This document shows positions 10,073 through 20,707 of a DNA stretch of 64,000 nucleotides, one piece after another. Position 1 is the first letter of the stretch, and each line of letters begins with the position of its first letter. The DNA lies in the NCBI GenBank assembly GCA_946902985.2, contig OX336389.2, positions 1,081,017,788 through 1,081,081,787 of the forward strand. Reading direction: 5' to 3'. The position numbers were made by a program, and so were the translations under genes. The DNA is from Meconema thalassinum. Lineage: Eukaryota > Arthropoda > Insecta > Orthoptera > Tettigoniidae. The notes under the pieces were generated by a model. The model saw nothing but the letters and a program-made list of their open reading frames with translations, was not told the DNA's origin and searched no databases.

Positions 10073-10559
10073 CCTAAGTGAAAACACACTCAAGGGTAGG
10101 TAACTTTTGCCTTTGGGGAATATATCTCAATGTAGAAGGTAAATAAATGCACGAGAGCAAAGGTTTTATTCTCCATACCCGAGAATCTTTTTAAAATTGG
10201 AAAATTACTACGTTGTTCTGCGTGATTGCCCCATGCTTGAAGCTCTCGTTTGCTGCAAGGCTAATTGTGTGTGTTACTATCGTGGTTTCTAACTTGACAA
10301 CAAGGTAAGCTAACGAGATTAGTTCCCGTTACTCATTGACCATAGCGTAGAGAACAGTGGCTGCCTTCCAGCCCAGCAAATTGTTCTATGACATTTAGTA
10401 CAGCAAAGCGAAGTTCTGTAGATCAGATTTTTAGCACGAGTAAATAACATTTGGCTGGTATCAGTAATCCTATTACCCCATTAACCCAGTAACTCTGTCA
10501 TTTGGATGAGGAAATTTGCTCTCTCTGTGTTCACAGGTGCTTTGTAACAGCTCTATATT
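10073..10559. other. No recognisable gene
   Basis: No coding, RNA or repeat signal was recognised between the SINE-E copy and the LINE 3' end. Confidence 0.4.
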
Positions 10560-11290
10560 GTCCCTGATTTCCCCCCAGGGGATCATAATAAGTGGAGCAT
10601 GGGTTGGCGACCACAGGAACCCAGCTGAGTCCAGCATTGATTCCACTTACTTGCGCTGGGCTCATGTCTGTCATCCTTCTTACTGACCTGGCTTGGTCAA
10701 CTCTTGTTGTCTTCCTACGGTAGTACGATATCCATGGGCTAGGGTGTCTATCATTTTCCCACCTTAATTGGCCCTTAGCTCATCTTCTCCGATACCCACA
10801 TTCTGCGAAGGATCAGACCTTCTCTTTTCATGGTATCCCCTGCCTTCTACTCAAGGACCTATAGTAGGCAGAATGTATGGTGTAACCTGGATAGTGCTAC
10901 ACCTAGAAGGGCTCATGGCTGGTGATTTCAGGACTTGGCGACCCCGAGGGATTCCTACGCTGGGTCTGGTTTTTCCCCTCTTTCCAGTGACTCTGGGACG
11001 GACCCTCTCCTCCCCCCCCCCTTTCGCATCTGCCTTTTATGGCTCTGCCTCCTTCGATGTCTCTCAGCCTTTATTTCTCGAGGATTGAGGGCATCTCTTT
11101 CCCTGTCTTTTATATCCCTTATTGTTTTTTTTGTTTTCCAATTTTCTTTCTTTCTTTCAGGTATACGAGTCAGCAGTTAGTTTTAGTTAGAGTTACCATT
11201 TAATTTTCCTATCATACAAGCCATTAGGGGCCGATAACCTTGATGTTAGGCCCCTTAAAACAACAATGATCATCATTATCATGTCCCTAA
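10560..11290 (+). repeat. Probable LINE 3' untranslated region and tail
   Basis: A GC-rich, pyrimidine-rich segment (unlike its AT-rich surroundings) ends in a short hairpin-like block, TTAGGGGCCGATAACC...GTTAGGCCCC, then AACAACAATGATCATCATT. This GGCCGATGACC..GTTAGGCCCC + AACAA + (ATC)n ending is a common 3' terminus of insect non-LTR retrotransposons and their dependent SINEs. Open frames at 10768 and 10935 contain no RT or endonuclease motifs and were not accepted as genes. A C10 homopolymer lies near 11015. Confidence 0.5.
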
Positions 11291-12604
11291 TTTCCCTTCG
11301 GTCACCACAAACAGAACAAAAACAGATGTTCATGCCGTTTATCTGTTCTGTATGCTATAGTGTAAAACATTTGCGGTCAAGTATTGAAAAGGTATGTAAC
11401 GAAGGGAGCTATTTACTTACATCTGGAAATCCTACAGTGATTTATTTACACAATCCAGGTTCCTTTAGTAGGAAGACAAGATATAGGCCTAACGCTTTTC
11501 ATTCGGTCAACACTATTGTACCCAATTATAATGGGTGTTTCCCTAAACCTGAAAAACATGACATGAGATTAATAAATTTGCTTGGATAACCAGTTTCGAT
11601 AGTCAAGCGATCATCATAGGCCATTACATCTATGTCTACAAGTATGTGGGTGATGGTATTTACAATATAGGCCATACACTTATTTAATTACAGCAGTTAT
11701 TATAAACTTTATAAACTTGCGAAACTTGTCAAGATTTTTTAGTTATATGTGATCTTTCGTTAAGATATTGTTAGTGGTGATTGACCTTCGAGTCTGCTCG
11801 TTTAGTTTGATACATGCGATAGTTAGTAAATGGACATATTGGTGTCTGTGTTGGAATGGATTAGCAACTTAGATGGTTTATTGAGCGATATTCGTTCCGT
11901 TCTTGTTCAGTTACCCCTTGCATGATAACCTGTGTTGCGGAGGTGGCGTTAGTAAATAGTGGAACTGTAATTATCAGGATAAGAAATAGGGTAAATTCCC
12001 CGGCTGTTGCAATAAGAAACCGTCCCGGCATTAGCCTGTTGTGAATTTTCAGAATCCGAGTAAACCCAAACTCAAGATGTTCGCTTCCTTAACTGGAATT
12101 AGGATCATCGATCTCCGTACTAGTTGCAGTAGTCCATTGCGATCGTGGGGCGCAACTTAAAGCTAAGCCGGAAAAATCAGGGAGCGTTCTTATATTTCTA
12201 TCAGAGGAGATCAGATTAAAAGGAGAGAAGGTAACTTAGATAGTAAACACCTTTAAATTACAATCAGGATCTAAAGAGAACAAGAGTGGATCGACGGACG
12301 AAGACGGGAAACGTAAAAGCGAGGAATCAGGTAAAACCATCTAGAGACACGGTTGATTTAAACTTTCCACTTTCGTAAATACAAATTTTAACCCTTATAG
12401 TGCCAGGGCCCGATATATCGACAGAGGGAGCTTCTGTCAAAGATTCCAAGGGCCACTCCATAGGCCTCGTTTTATAGCAATTTTAATTTTATTTCCAGCA
12501 AGTCAATGCTATCACTATTTTGAATTAGACAACGAAGGAATCGCTCTCTGTCTGGATATTTCAATGCATTTATGTTCCGTGAATAACTGGATTCATAATC
12601 AATT
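11291..12604. other. No recognisable gene
   Basis: No family-level resemblance in any frame. A 107-codon plus-strand frame at 11266-11589 shows no domain or signal. Confidence 0.45.
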
Positions 12605-12830
12605 AAAGTGATAGAAGCCAATTTCAGTGTTGCCTAATTCTATTAAAGAAAGTTGTGCCTAATTACATTAAAAGTATTTATATACCCTAACCTGAAAGAA
12701 ACGAGATATTATTACAAACTAACACGCTTTTATGTACAAAATGGGGCACTTAAGTACACAACAAGGCACAATTTGTGTTGACCGACTCGAAAGCTTTCTT
12801 TCATTATAAGTGTTCTTTGAGCATGTTGCA
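12605..12830. repeat. Palindromic MITE-like repeat family, copy 2, degraded
   Basis: Shares ordered blocks with 8540-8900: GATAGAAGCCAATTTCAGTG, then ATTACATTAAAA, then TTGTGTTGACCGACTCGAAAGC and ATTATAAGTGT. The left arm of the palindrome is largely missing, so this copy is deleted relative to the first. Confidence 0.55.
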
Positions 12831-13237
12831 GGCAGCTGACTTCCCACACGCGTTATGTATGTGGCCGAGTTTGTTTGTAAAAAATATCGTACACGAAACC
12901 TATTTGATAGAATTACTCTAAACTCGAGATGTTTATACGAAATTCAAAAGTATTAACACGTAATTTACAAACTATATTATTCTGGGAATATTGGCTGTCA
13001 AGATTATATTAAGATTTCCTTATTAGTTACAAAAATTAAGTATTTTAATGAAAACATTATAAATTATTTACCATGTAATACATTTAAAATATATCTTATT
13101 CACCTGCTATGGAATGTTATTTTATAAAGAACTTGTAATTTCACTAAACATAGCTCGGCGTTTGTAACATAACCACTCATAATAAACTTGGCATCTAAGA
13201 GATTTTTGCCGATTCCCATTCCAGAAATGTGCTGATT
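12831..13237. other. No recognisable gene
   Basis: AT-rich, no feature recognised. Confidence 0.4.
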
Positions 13238-13252
13238 TTCCACGCATCCATA

Positions 13253-13462
13253 AACTTACTTTCTGCGGCTTTTCCCATTTAATTGGGGTCACCGGAACCA
13301 CCCAGGCTCATTTTGGTTTTGGCAGGGGATATAAGGCCGGATGTCCTTCCTGACACCACGTGATTTTTCAGGTGAAAATTCCATCCCGGTGTCACCAGGA
13401 TTCGAACCCCGGCCGTCCGGGTGAAAGACGAGCAGCTAAGCCACTGCGCCATCACGCTCCCC
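13253..13462 (-). repeat. SINE-D copy with 15-bp target-site duplication
   Basis: On the minus strand the head is GGGAGCGTGATGGCGCAGTG, with A box TGGCGCAGTGG, and the B box is GGGGTTCGAATCC; the body continues GGTGACACCGGGATGG and ends near CCCCAATTAAATGGG. The perfect duplication TTCCACGCATCCATA (13238-13252 and 13463-13477) defines both ends. The tRNA head is well preserved and could still recruit RNA polymerase III. Confidence 0.88.
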
Positions 13463-13477
13463 TTCCACGCATCCATA

Positions 13478-14040
13478 TCGCTTCCAAATTTAAGACCAAC
13501 TAATGATCATATATCTGAGGAACCATTTGCAGTGTCGATGGTTAATTCTTTACAAAGCCAGCGCATTGATACACGATAATTAAAATCTTTGCTCTCTGCA
13601 TTCACTAAAAGGCTTTAATAAAACTCGAAATAATTTTATGTCAAGGAAGCAGGAAAAGAACACTTTAAATGTACGGGACAACAAATCAACTTCTTGCTAA
13701 CCAGCTTAATATTAATTGCTGAGATTAATTAAGACCTAAAAGGGTCCATTTGAATCGTTAGTACGGCGCGTGATATATCTAAGATGCTACAATTTAATAC
13801 ATGTTCAATAAGAGAAAGATAATTCAGTTTTTTGATACTAAATAGTAACTATTAACCTGACAAACCTGGAATGGAAAATTAAACATACAAGTGATTGATG
13901 AGTAAGAATTGAAAATAAAACCGCAGTGGCGGTCGAGATTATTGCACATCCAAAAACAAAACTATTGTGTTTCTGAGAAGAGAAAACTTCAAATGCACTT
14001 ATTGCTGCAGAATGTCATTATTTCGTTGCTTCTTCTCTTA
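13478..14040. other. No recognisable gene
   Basis: AT-rich. No coding or RNA signal. Confidence 0.4.
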
Positions 14041-14063
14041 GTATACTTGATGTTTGGTGCAAG

Positions 14064-14250
14064 GGGCATGATTGTGCAGTGGCTTGTCTTTCATTCGGAA
14101 GGCCTTGGTTCAAATCCGGGTGACGGCGGGGTGGAGTTTTTGCCTAAAACTAATTACGTAGTGTCAGTAAAGAACACCGAGCATTGCCACCCGAGCTGTA
14201 GCAGGTTGACTCCAGCAACCTCAAGTAGTTGGGATAAGCCAAACAAAGTA
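14064..14250 (+). repeat. SINE-D copy, diverged, plus orientation
   Basis: GGGGCATGATTGTGCAGTGG, then CCTTGGTTCAAATCCGGGTG, reproduces the A and B boxes of the 13253 copy. The body retains GGTGACGGCGGGGTGGA and GTAGTGTCAGTAAAGAAC. The 3' half departs from that copy. Confidence 0.7.
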
Positions 14251-14567
14251 ACTTATATATTCTTGGTGTGGTGAATTCTTCATTCTTTAACAAATAATTC
14301 AGATGTCTCTGTCCTGCCTGATGAAGTTAAGGTTTACACCTATAATCAGAATTATTTTATAATCGGGGAAGAAATTAGCTTCATTTTGGAAGAAAATGAA
14401 TTGATTGTTGGGGAGGGTAAATTAAATTCCAGGGAGGATGACTGACTATTGTAGCATTTATTTATAGCAAGCAATGTGGAAAAGGAAATAATGCTAGGCT
14501 TATCTACTTGGCGTACATCAACTGACATTATTTTCACTTCTCTTTCTATGAAAAACATGAAAAAATC

Positions 14568-14888
14568 CACAGCCTACTTCCAGTCAACCGACCGGGTCAG
14601 GGAATGGAACGAATGAGGCCCCCATCTAGCGGCGAGGATATGAACTGTGCCGGCAGCCGAAGCCTGTCGCACTCCCCTGGGGCAATGATTAAATGAATGA
14701 CAGATGAATGAAATGACAGTTGAGAGTGTTGCTGGAATTAAATTTGTGACAGGGAAAACCAGAATACCCGGAGAGAAACCTGTCTGCCTCCGTTTTTTCA
14801 GCACAAATCTCACATGGAGTGACCGGGATTTGAACAATGGACCCATCGGTGAGAGGCCGGCGTGCTGCCGCCTAAGCCATGGAGGCTC
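14568..14888 (-). repeat. SINE-C copy flanked by a CACTTCTCTTTCTATGAA-type duplication
   Basis: The minus-strand head reads GCCTCCATGGCTTAGGCGGC (A box) and, after the insert, TTGTTCAAATCCCGGTCAC (B box). The body matches the 63462-63780 copy throughout. The left flank ACTTCTCTTTCTATGAA (about 14535-14551) recurs on the right (about 14891-14937), but there the TTCTC unit is expanded several-fold. Confidence 0.82.
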
Positions 14889-14891
14889 CCA

Positions 14892-14932
14892 CTTCTCTTC
14901 TCTTCTCTTCTCTTCTCTTCTCCTCTCTTTCT
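14892..14932 (+). repeat. TTCTC microsatellite
   Basis: About five TTCTC units, then imperfect continuation, lying within the right-hand target duplication of the SINE-C copy. Confidence 0.9.
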
Positions 14933-14939
14933 ATGAATT

Positions 14940-15870
14940 ATTCTAAAAAGTCTCTTGTGGATAAACATATGTTACAAGTGGTTATTCATATCATTCTTAG
15001 ATATTTTGTGTAGGCAGTCATACATTTCATGAACAAATTCGCAGTATACTGTAAATAATGCAATGAATTTTAAATCTCCGGGGCAAACTTCATAGCCTTG
15101 GAGAAACGGGCAGTTAAAACAAATCAAATTCAAACAACAGATTGTTAGAAATATTAAATTATGATATGGTGGTTATCAACATTGTAGTTTTCTTTCGAAA
15201 CCCGAGACATATATCCTAATTCCAGACCCTCCCTATTATAGTTACGCACTCGTAGGTGAGAGTGATGGCAAAGTCAGTATACAAAGCTACAATAACTTAT
15301 TTTCTTAGTTGTTTGCAGACAGTTTTCGAGGTAGTCTCGGATCTTGAATGGCATTTCCTTCGTAAATTCACAGTTTCTCTTGAATTTAATATTTCAGTTA
15401 ATTGTAATAATTACGTTTTGAGACGTGGCCCCAACATTCTCTGTAGAACTCTGGCCACATCATAGGCAGCTTTAAGGACCGCTGAATAAGTAAGGTACCA
15501 AAAATCTGATAAGCGAATTCTTCCGTTTTCCATTCTAATTTTTCGCCAAACAGGTAGATATCAAGAGGTGTAGTTTCAGCTAAACTTTGCGCTTCAAGGA
15601 ATCATCAGTAGCTAATATTTTTTGAAAACTTGTCGAACAATAGGATGCTGATATAATGACACTGGAACGGGTTAGCGATTGATATCGACAGGAGCAGGAT
15701 GTACCAGGCACCGATGGATTTGCGTCAAATTTGGCCGTTGAAGAAGTACTTGGGTGCAATATTATTTTGAGAGGTTCTGCACGCCAGCGTATAGTTATTT
15801 CACCATATTGGTACTTCTTTGTGTTGGGTGATATTTTTCGGTACTGTTTGCTGATGTTGTTGAATCATTT
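14940..15870. other. No recognisable gene
   Basis: Short open frames only (69 and 66 codons), none with family resemblance. Confidence 0.4.
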
Positions 15871-16249
15871 TTGGGCTTTGCGACATCGTGGTCATGCATC
15901 CCCGTGTACTTGTGTGTGTGAATTTGTCTGATAACCTGTGTCATTATGATGGCTGTATCAGTGTGTGTATCTGTAATTCATATGATGATTGGGAAGGAGG
16001 TGGCGTGGCCTTAATTTAGGAACCATCCTGGCATTCACCTGGAGTAGATGTGGGAAACCACGGTAAAACACTTCCAGGATAGCTGACGTGGGGTTCGATC
16101 CCACCTCTTCTCAGTTTTGCCTTATGAGGCTGAGTGTACCCAATTCCAGCCTTCAGACCAGAATTAAATTTCTTGGCAGAGCAAGGAATAGAACCCGGGC
16201 CTCCACGGTGTCAGCTAAGAATGCTAACCACTACACAACGGGGCGGATG
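15871..16249 (-). repeat. SINE-B copy, minus orientation
   Basis: The reverse complement matches SINE-B in order: tRNA-like head complement TAACCACTACACAACGGGGC at the right end, GAACCCGGGCC (B box complement), GACCAGAATTAAATTTCTTGGCAG, GGGGTTCGATCCCACCTC, CTGGAGTAGATGTGGGAAAC, TCTGTAATTCATATGATGA, GATAACCTGTGTCATTATGA and CATCGTGGTCATG at the left end. Confidence 0.8.
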
Positions 16250-16436
16250 CGGTGCTGTTGGAACAAATAAACAAACAAGTATGTAAACTATACAGCGAGG
16301 TCCATCCACTCCTTGCGATCTAGTTTTCTTGCAACCCGACTTATTTATTAACTTTTGATGTGTAACATCTTTCCGCTCGGTTGCTGGATAGTTTTGTGGG
16401 AGTGATTTTGAAAATTGGGGACGGAAGTGGATCGGA

Positions 16437-16735
16437 ACGATTGAGCTGGCAGTGGTGGATCGAACGGAAGTATGCACTGCCCGCTCGATCGATCGAACGG
16501 AAGTGTACTAGCTGGCAGTGGTGGAAAACGGAAGTATGCACTGCCCACTCGATCAATCGAACGGAAGTGTACTAGCTGGCAGAGGTGGAAAACGGAAGTA
16601 TGTACTGCCGGCTCGATTGATCGAACGGAAGTGTACTAGTTGGCAGTGGTGGAACGAACGGAAGTATAAGATGCACTGCCAACTCGATCGATCCAGCGGG
16701 CAGTGGTAAGACCCAGCTGGCAGTGGTACGAGAAA
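16437..16735. repeat. 64-bp minisatellite containing CGATCGATCG palindromes
   Basis: AAGTGTACTAG recurs at 16501, 16565 and 16629 (64-bp spacing), with flanking partial units. Each unit holds GGCAGTGGTGG, AACGGAAGTATG.ACTGCC and a palindromic TCGATCGATCGA core. The array edges are degenerate. The overlapping ORFs on both strands are by-products of the repeat. Confidence 0.88.
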
Positions 16736-16739
16736 CAAT

Positions 16740-17204
16740 GAGCGCGCGGTGTCGGAAATGGATACCATGACGTACTCTCGGCCATGTGGAACGTATATGA
16801 CATACTGAACGGAAATCACTCATGCGAACTCTGGTGTCAAGTGATTGAAACAAATGACATGGTACATGTTCGAATTCTTCGTATCAGTATTTAAATGGTA
16901 AAATGCCTTAATATCAAACATTGTAAGTAGTCGGCATTGCCGGAATTATGTTTCTGCACAATGGCTATTCAAATATTAACCCACGTAACAGTAATGTAGT
17001 CATCAATATAATATAATCGTTATGGTTATACGAGAATTGAGCAAGCCTTCTTGAACTATTACTGAATACATTCTCTTTGCTCACAAGAGGGCCTATTCAC
17101 GCAGGAACATTATCGAAACAAGCAAAATATAACTGAAACTTAATTCCGTAATGCAGTATTATTGGAACGTGGAAATAAGTCACCATCTTGTGCACAAAAT
17201 TTGC
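16740..17204. other. No recognisable gene
   Basis: No coding or repeat signal recognised. Confidence 0.4.
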
Positions 17205-17300
17205 GTAGTCGAAATAGCCGTGGGGTTAGTGCTTATGGCTGTGAATCTAGAGATCTTGGCTTTGAATCCCGGACGGGGTAGATATTTTTGCTACCAGATT
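17205..17300 (+). repeat. tRNA-like SINE head fragment
   Basis: GCCGTGGGGTTAGTGCTTAT (A-box-like) and GGCTTTGAATCCCGGACG (B-box-like) sit at tRNA-like spacing, followed by AT-rich sequence similar in style to that after the head at 57109. It is not folded well enough to call a tRNA. Confidence 0.45.
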
Positions 17301-17529
17301 TTCATTTTAAACGATATTTATCATATCAATATAACTCATTTTAACAGAATCCATATGAAATTACGTGTTGGTCTGTGAATGAAGAGGACCTGTTTATAAG
17401 GAATTGAAGGTTATGAGCGGTATCGCGTCTATTAATCTAGTTGATCCATATCGTATTCTTTATTTAGGCTAGTGCTGGTGGAAGCTACAAATCATCTAAT
17501 ATAATGAGTTCCGTATTATAAACTACGTC

Positions 17530-17757
17530 GCCTCCGTAGCGTAGCGGTCAGCATGGTTAGCTGCCGCCCAGGAGGTCCTGGGTTCAATTCCCGGCTCTGC
17601 CACGAAATTTGAAAAAGTGGTATGAGGACTGGAACGGGGTCTTCTCAGCCTCGGGTGTTCCAAATGAGTAGAGGGGGTTCGATTCCCACCTCAGCCATCC
17701 TCGAAGTGGTTTTCCGTGGTTTCCCACTTCGTCTTCGGGCAAATGCCGGGATGGTAC
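17530..17757 (+). repeat. SINE-A copy, 5' part, target of the LTR array
   Basis: A-box region GTAGCGTAGCGGTCAGCATG, B box GGGTTCAATTCCCGG, second tRNA-like GGTTCGATTCCCACC, then GTGGTTTTCCGTGGTTTCCC and ATGCCGGGATGGTAC. The sequence is colinear with the uninterrupted copy at 56347. It stops at GTAC 17754-17757, where the retroelement array begins, and resumes at GTAC 51374 with CTTCTTCAAGGCC, exactly as in the intact copy. Confidence 0.9.
17754..17757. repeat. Left target-site duplication GTAC of the array
   Basis: GTAC directly precedes the TGTCCCC terminus of LTR1 and recurs at 51374-51377. The intact SINE-A at 56347 has a single GTAC at the same place. Confidence 0.9.
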
Positions 17758-20615
17758 TGTCCCCGATAATCCAGATAGTAGGCTGTCAGAAATCCGCCCC
17801 CTCAATCGGATTGCCAATAATCGATTGCACCGGCACAGCTACATCAATGAAAATGGCACTGACAGATACTACCGAGATTAGAGCACAGTAGTTAACATGA
17901 AATTACTGTGGAACACACCAAAATATACGGGGGTTCATACTTACCTTTTAGTTACCTATTCAATTTAATCTCGGGTCAGGGTTTTCAACTGGATCACTTA
18001 ATAGTATGCCTTCACAGTAACCTCCACCACGATATTTAAAATGAACATCATTCATCATATATCTCATTATATATGGCATCAAAATCTTCCACAATACACA
18101 CAAAAAACCTCCACTTATAAATTCATCATCATCATCAATATTACTGTGGGAACCTCCTTCACTTATTATAGGGCATTATTCATCAGCGACCTTTACACGT
18201 CCACTGAACTAACGATTATACATCCATAGTTCCTCTTTAAAAATTCTTATATTCATCAATTGTATCGCAAACTGTTATTATATTTAACCTTCGTGGGTTT
18301 CATTCATGAAGCGATATGAAGCAAAAATTTGCCAGTCACAAATAAATTTAATAGCAAATACGATTAGACACGCCTCCCTGGTCTATCAAAATGAATTAAT
18401 CTCATCATAATTATCGCAGTATAAAATACTATTTTCAAGCAAAATTCATTTAACTGCAGAAATAGTCGAATAGAATGCAAATAGACTAGAAAATGCAAAC
18501 ATTATTGTTTCAATCTAGAATTGAGAAAATCTCCTATCAAATGTTCATTACTATAGTGTACTGAATAAATCGTATTCAAAGTTCATATTTCATAAAATTG
18601 TCTATAATGCAATGGTATTTCAGAATTGACTAAAAATGTCTGTGTTTCAATCATGTTCTTAAAAACGACTAGTATTTTCAAGATCGTCGATAAAGTAGTA
18701 GATTTTAACGCTCTAAAATCTTTAAATCATTCTTCTTTCTTGAGGATGACAGAAAATTGGTCTAAGTAATTTACTGGAAAGAATTTACTTTAATAAAACG
18801 ACACGCTGTCTGAATTCAAACTTGCCATAGAAAATCGTTAACTTTACAGTCAAATCGTGACTACAAGAAAAATTCAAATTCTCGCAAGAATATTTAACTT
18901 CAGTATGAACTGATCCAAAATGTTTAAATATGCAAATGACATAATAATATCTCAATAAATCGAAGAAAATGGCATAAAGCTGCAAAGTGTACAGAGTACA
19001 GAAACATCTAGCAAAAGAATATGGGGCAATCAAATATATGACAGAAAATATGGGAAAGATAGTTGCTCAGATCTCACTAAAATGGCTCAAATAAATCAAG
19101 AAACGTTCACGGCTACCTTATCTGTTGGATTTAAGTTCTAGAAGAAAATTTCAAAGAAGACTGCTGCTGGTTCCATTTCACCACAGGATAGATGTGCACC
19201 GACCTCGAACCTGGAACCTGCGCCCTCGGACAATAGAACAGCTTCCTCCTCCGGAAATCGCACTGCTCCGTGTAGACGATAGACATCCTTCTGGCAAAAC
19301 TCTTCTTTGTGTGCTGGGAAAAACCCTTGCCACTCTTGAAAGTTCCCTGAAGTTCTTGTAGAAATCAGCCATGAAGTTCATTGCAAATATTTCCGCAGAA
19401 ATGTTCATAATTGTGGAGTATGAATTTATTACCACTGCCATTTGATGTAATTCAGCGATGGATTACGATGCATGAGTGTAGCTGAATGTTCACTACATGC
19501 TCGTCTTTGTAGAATGACGATTATCGAAGCTCCATGTTGCTACTTCACACTACTGATGTATGTCCCAATTGCATTAAAGTTTTAGTCTTCCATCTCCACT
19601 TCCATTATAATGTTAGTCGAAAGTACTGCCAGATTGTATAGTTCCATTGTAGAATGTAGCGTTGTATCACCAAATGTAATCTTCAGTATCACGGTTGCAA
19701 TACACGTGTCTGCCGTAGCGTAGAATGTGGTAGTAAAAGTGCTTCTCAGGATTCGAGAAAAACACTTTTCTCTGCAGTCTTTAAATGCGAATATCTTCTG
19801 AAGTATTATAATGAAAATGTTCAACTTTCGCACACGCCTCAATATTGTAATGCACTATTGAATTAGTATAAATGCAGTAGCTAATTCTTGATAGATAAAC
19901 TTGTAGAATCGTTTATGTGTGCGCTCCAACTTCGCCTAGTTTTAGTGACAGTAAAATTGCACTGCTGGATACCCAATACTGTTCGATGCGGTGGGCTCTG
20001 CCACGCTTGCTTATGGCGATATGCTTGTTCTATCAGAACACGAAGTCAGACTATGAAGTCAGAATAAAACCACGAAGTGAGAAGCTCCTCTCTGCTGTGC
20101 AAGGCCTTTTATCAACTTTGAAGGGGCGTATCCATCCCTACCATAGCTTCTTCTTCCATCATTACTCGAAGTTCCAACTTTGGCTATTCTTGACGGATTT
20201 TCAGATTTCAAAAACATATAATTAACTTCTTCAAAATTCCAAATCAATGCCATAACTGAAAATAGTTTTCCACAATTCTGCATGCCAAAAGTTATTAAAT
20301 ATCGTAGTTTCAATAATCTCCGTCTCCCTCCAAGCTATCATTCATTGGTTCGAGCCTCTCCTCCAATAGCGTAACTTCTTCCTCAGCACGTTCACTTGCT
20401 TCCCTGCGACTGCGTCGTAAATCTAAGATCCTTCTCGAACAAAATCGTGACGTCAGCAAGAATCTAAACTCAGCCAGCCTACTTGCTCGAGCGTTGCGTC
20501 ATCCACGCCTACGTCATGAATATACACGTCACAACTATGACGGCCATAACTTTATTCACATACGGTATGCCAATACAGCCACCGTGGTCTCAGTATAATT
20601 CAATTTACGGGGGCA
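17758..20615 (-). repeat. LTR1 (3' LTR of the array), internally deleted, 2858 bp
   Basis: The termini match the other LTRs. After 289 bp from the left end it jumps to sequence that in LTR2 lies 1074 bp further on (LTR2 27239-28312 is missing), with a three-base ATC filler at 18047-18049. The filler suggests deletion by end joining. It borders the left SINE-A half. Confidence 0.9.
20448..20542. promoter_or_regulatory. Cluster of CRE/ATF-like CGTCA sites in the LTR
   Basis: A perfect TGACGTCA at 20448-20455 is followed by CGTCA half-sites at 20497, 20512 and 20527 and a TGACG at 20538: five sites in 95 bp, about 70-170 bp from the 5' edge of the LTR on the coding strand. The cluster recurs in LTR2, LTR3 and LTR4. 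bZIP (CREB/ATF) binding is established for this motif; use here as a U3 enhancer is inference. Confidence 0.5.
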
Positions 20616-20628
20616 TTCTCCCTTCACC
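20616..20628 (-). promoter_or_regulatory. Polypurine tract, unit 1
   Basis: On the coding strand GGTGAAGGGAGAA directly precedes the TGCCCCCG start of the 3' LTR, the expected site of plus-strand priming. Identical tracts lie at 30874-30886 and 41127-41139. Confidence 0.85.
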
Positions 20629-20707
20629 ACGTTTTTAAAAACAGTTTCAAATTGTTTTTAAACTCTGTTACAAATATCTGAATTCACTTAAACACGAAAT
20701 TGAATTA

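Noticed and set aside
10768..11180. Pro/Ser-rich ORFs of 81-106 codons
   Set aside because: Within a pyrimidine-rich probable LINE 3' UTR; no motif and mutually overlapping frames.
14574..14946. ORFs of 80-90 codons on both strands
   Set aside because: Inside SINE-C; the equivalent at 63412-63732 is also repeat-derived.
16341..16853. Multiple ORFs with repeated CHW/RSI-like peptides
   Set aside because: Generated by the 64-bp minisatellite having no stop in several frames.
18041..18229. ORF of 62 codons at the LTR1 deletion junction
   Set aside because: Created by the deletion; AT-rich, no similarity to any family.
19178..19441. 87-codon sense ORF in every LTR, considered as an accessory gene
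   Set aside because: Its persistence is explained by recent duplication of the LTRs; no domain was seen. Kept only as a side note in the long-LTR finding.
20616..20707. Possible envelope gene after Pol
   Set aside because: Only about 80 bp separates the Pol stop from the polypurine tract; no room for an envelope ORF.
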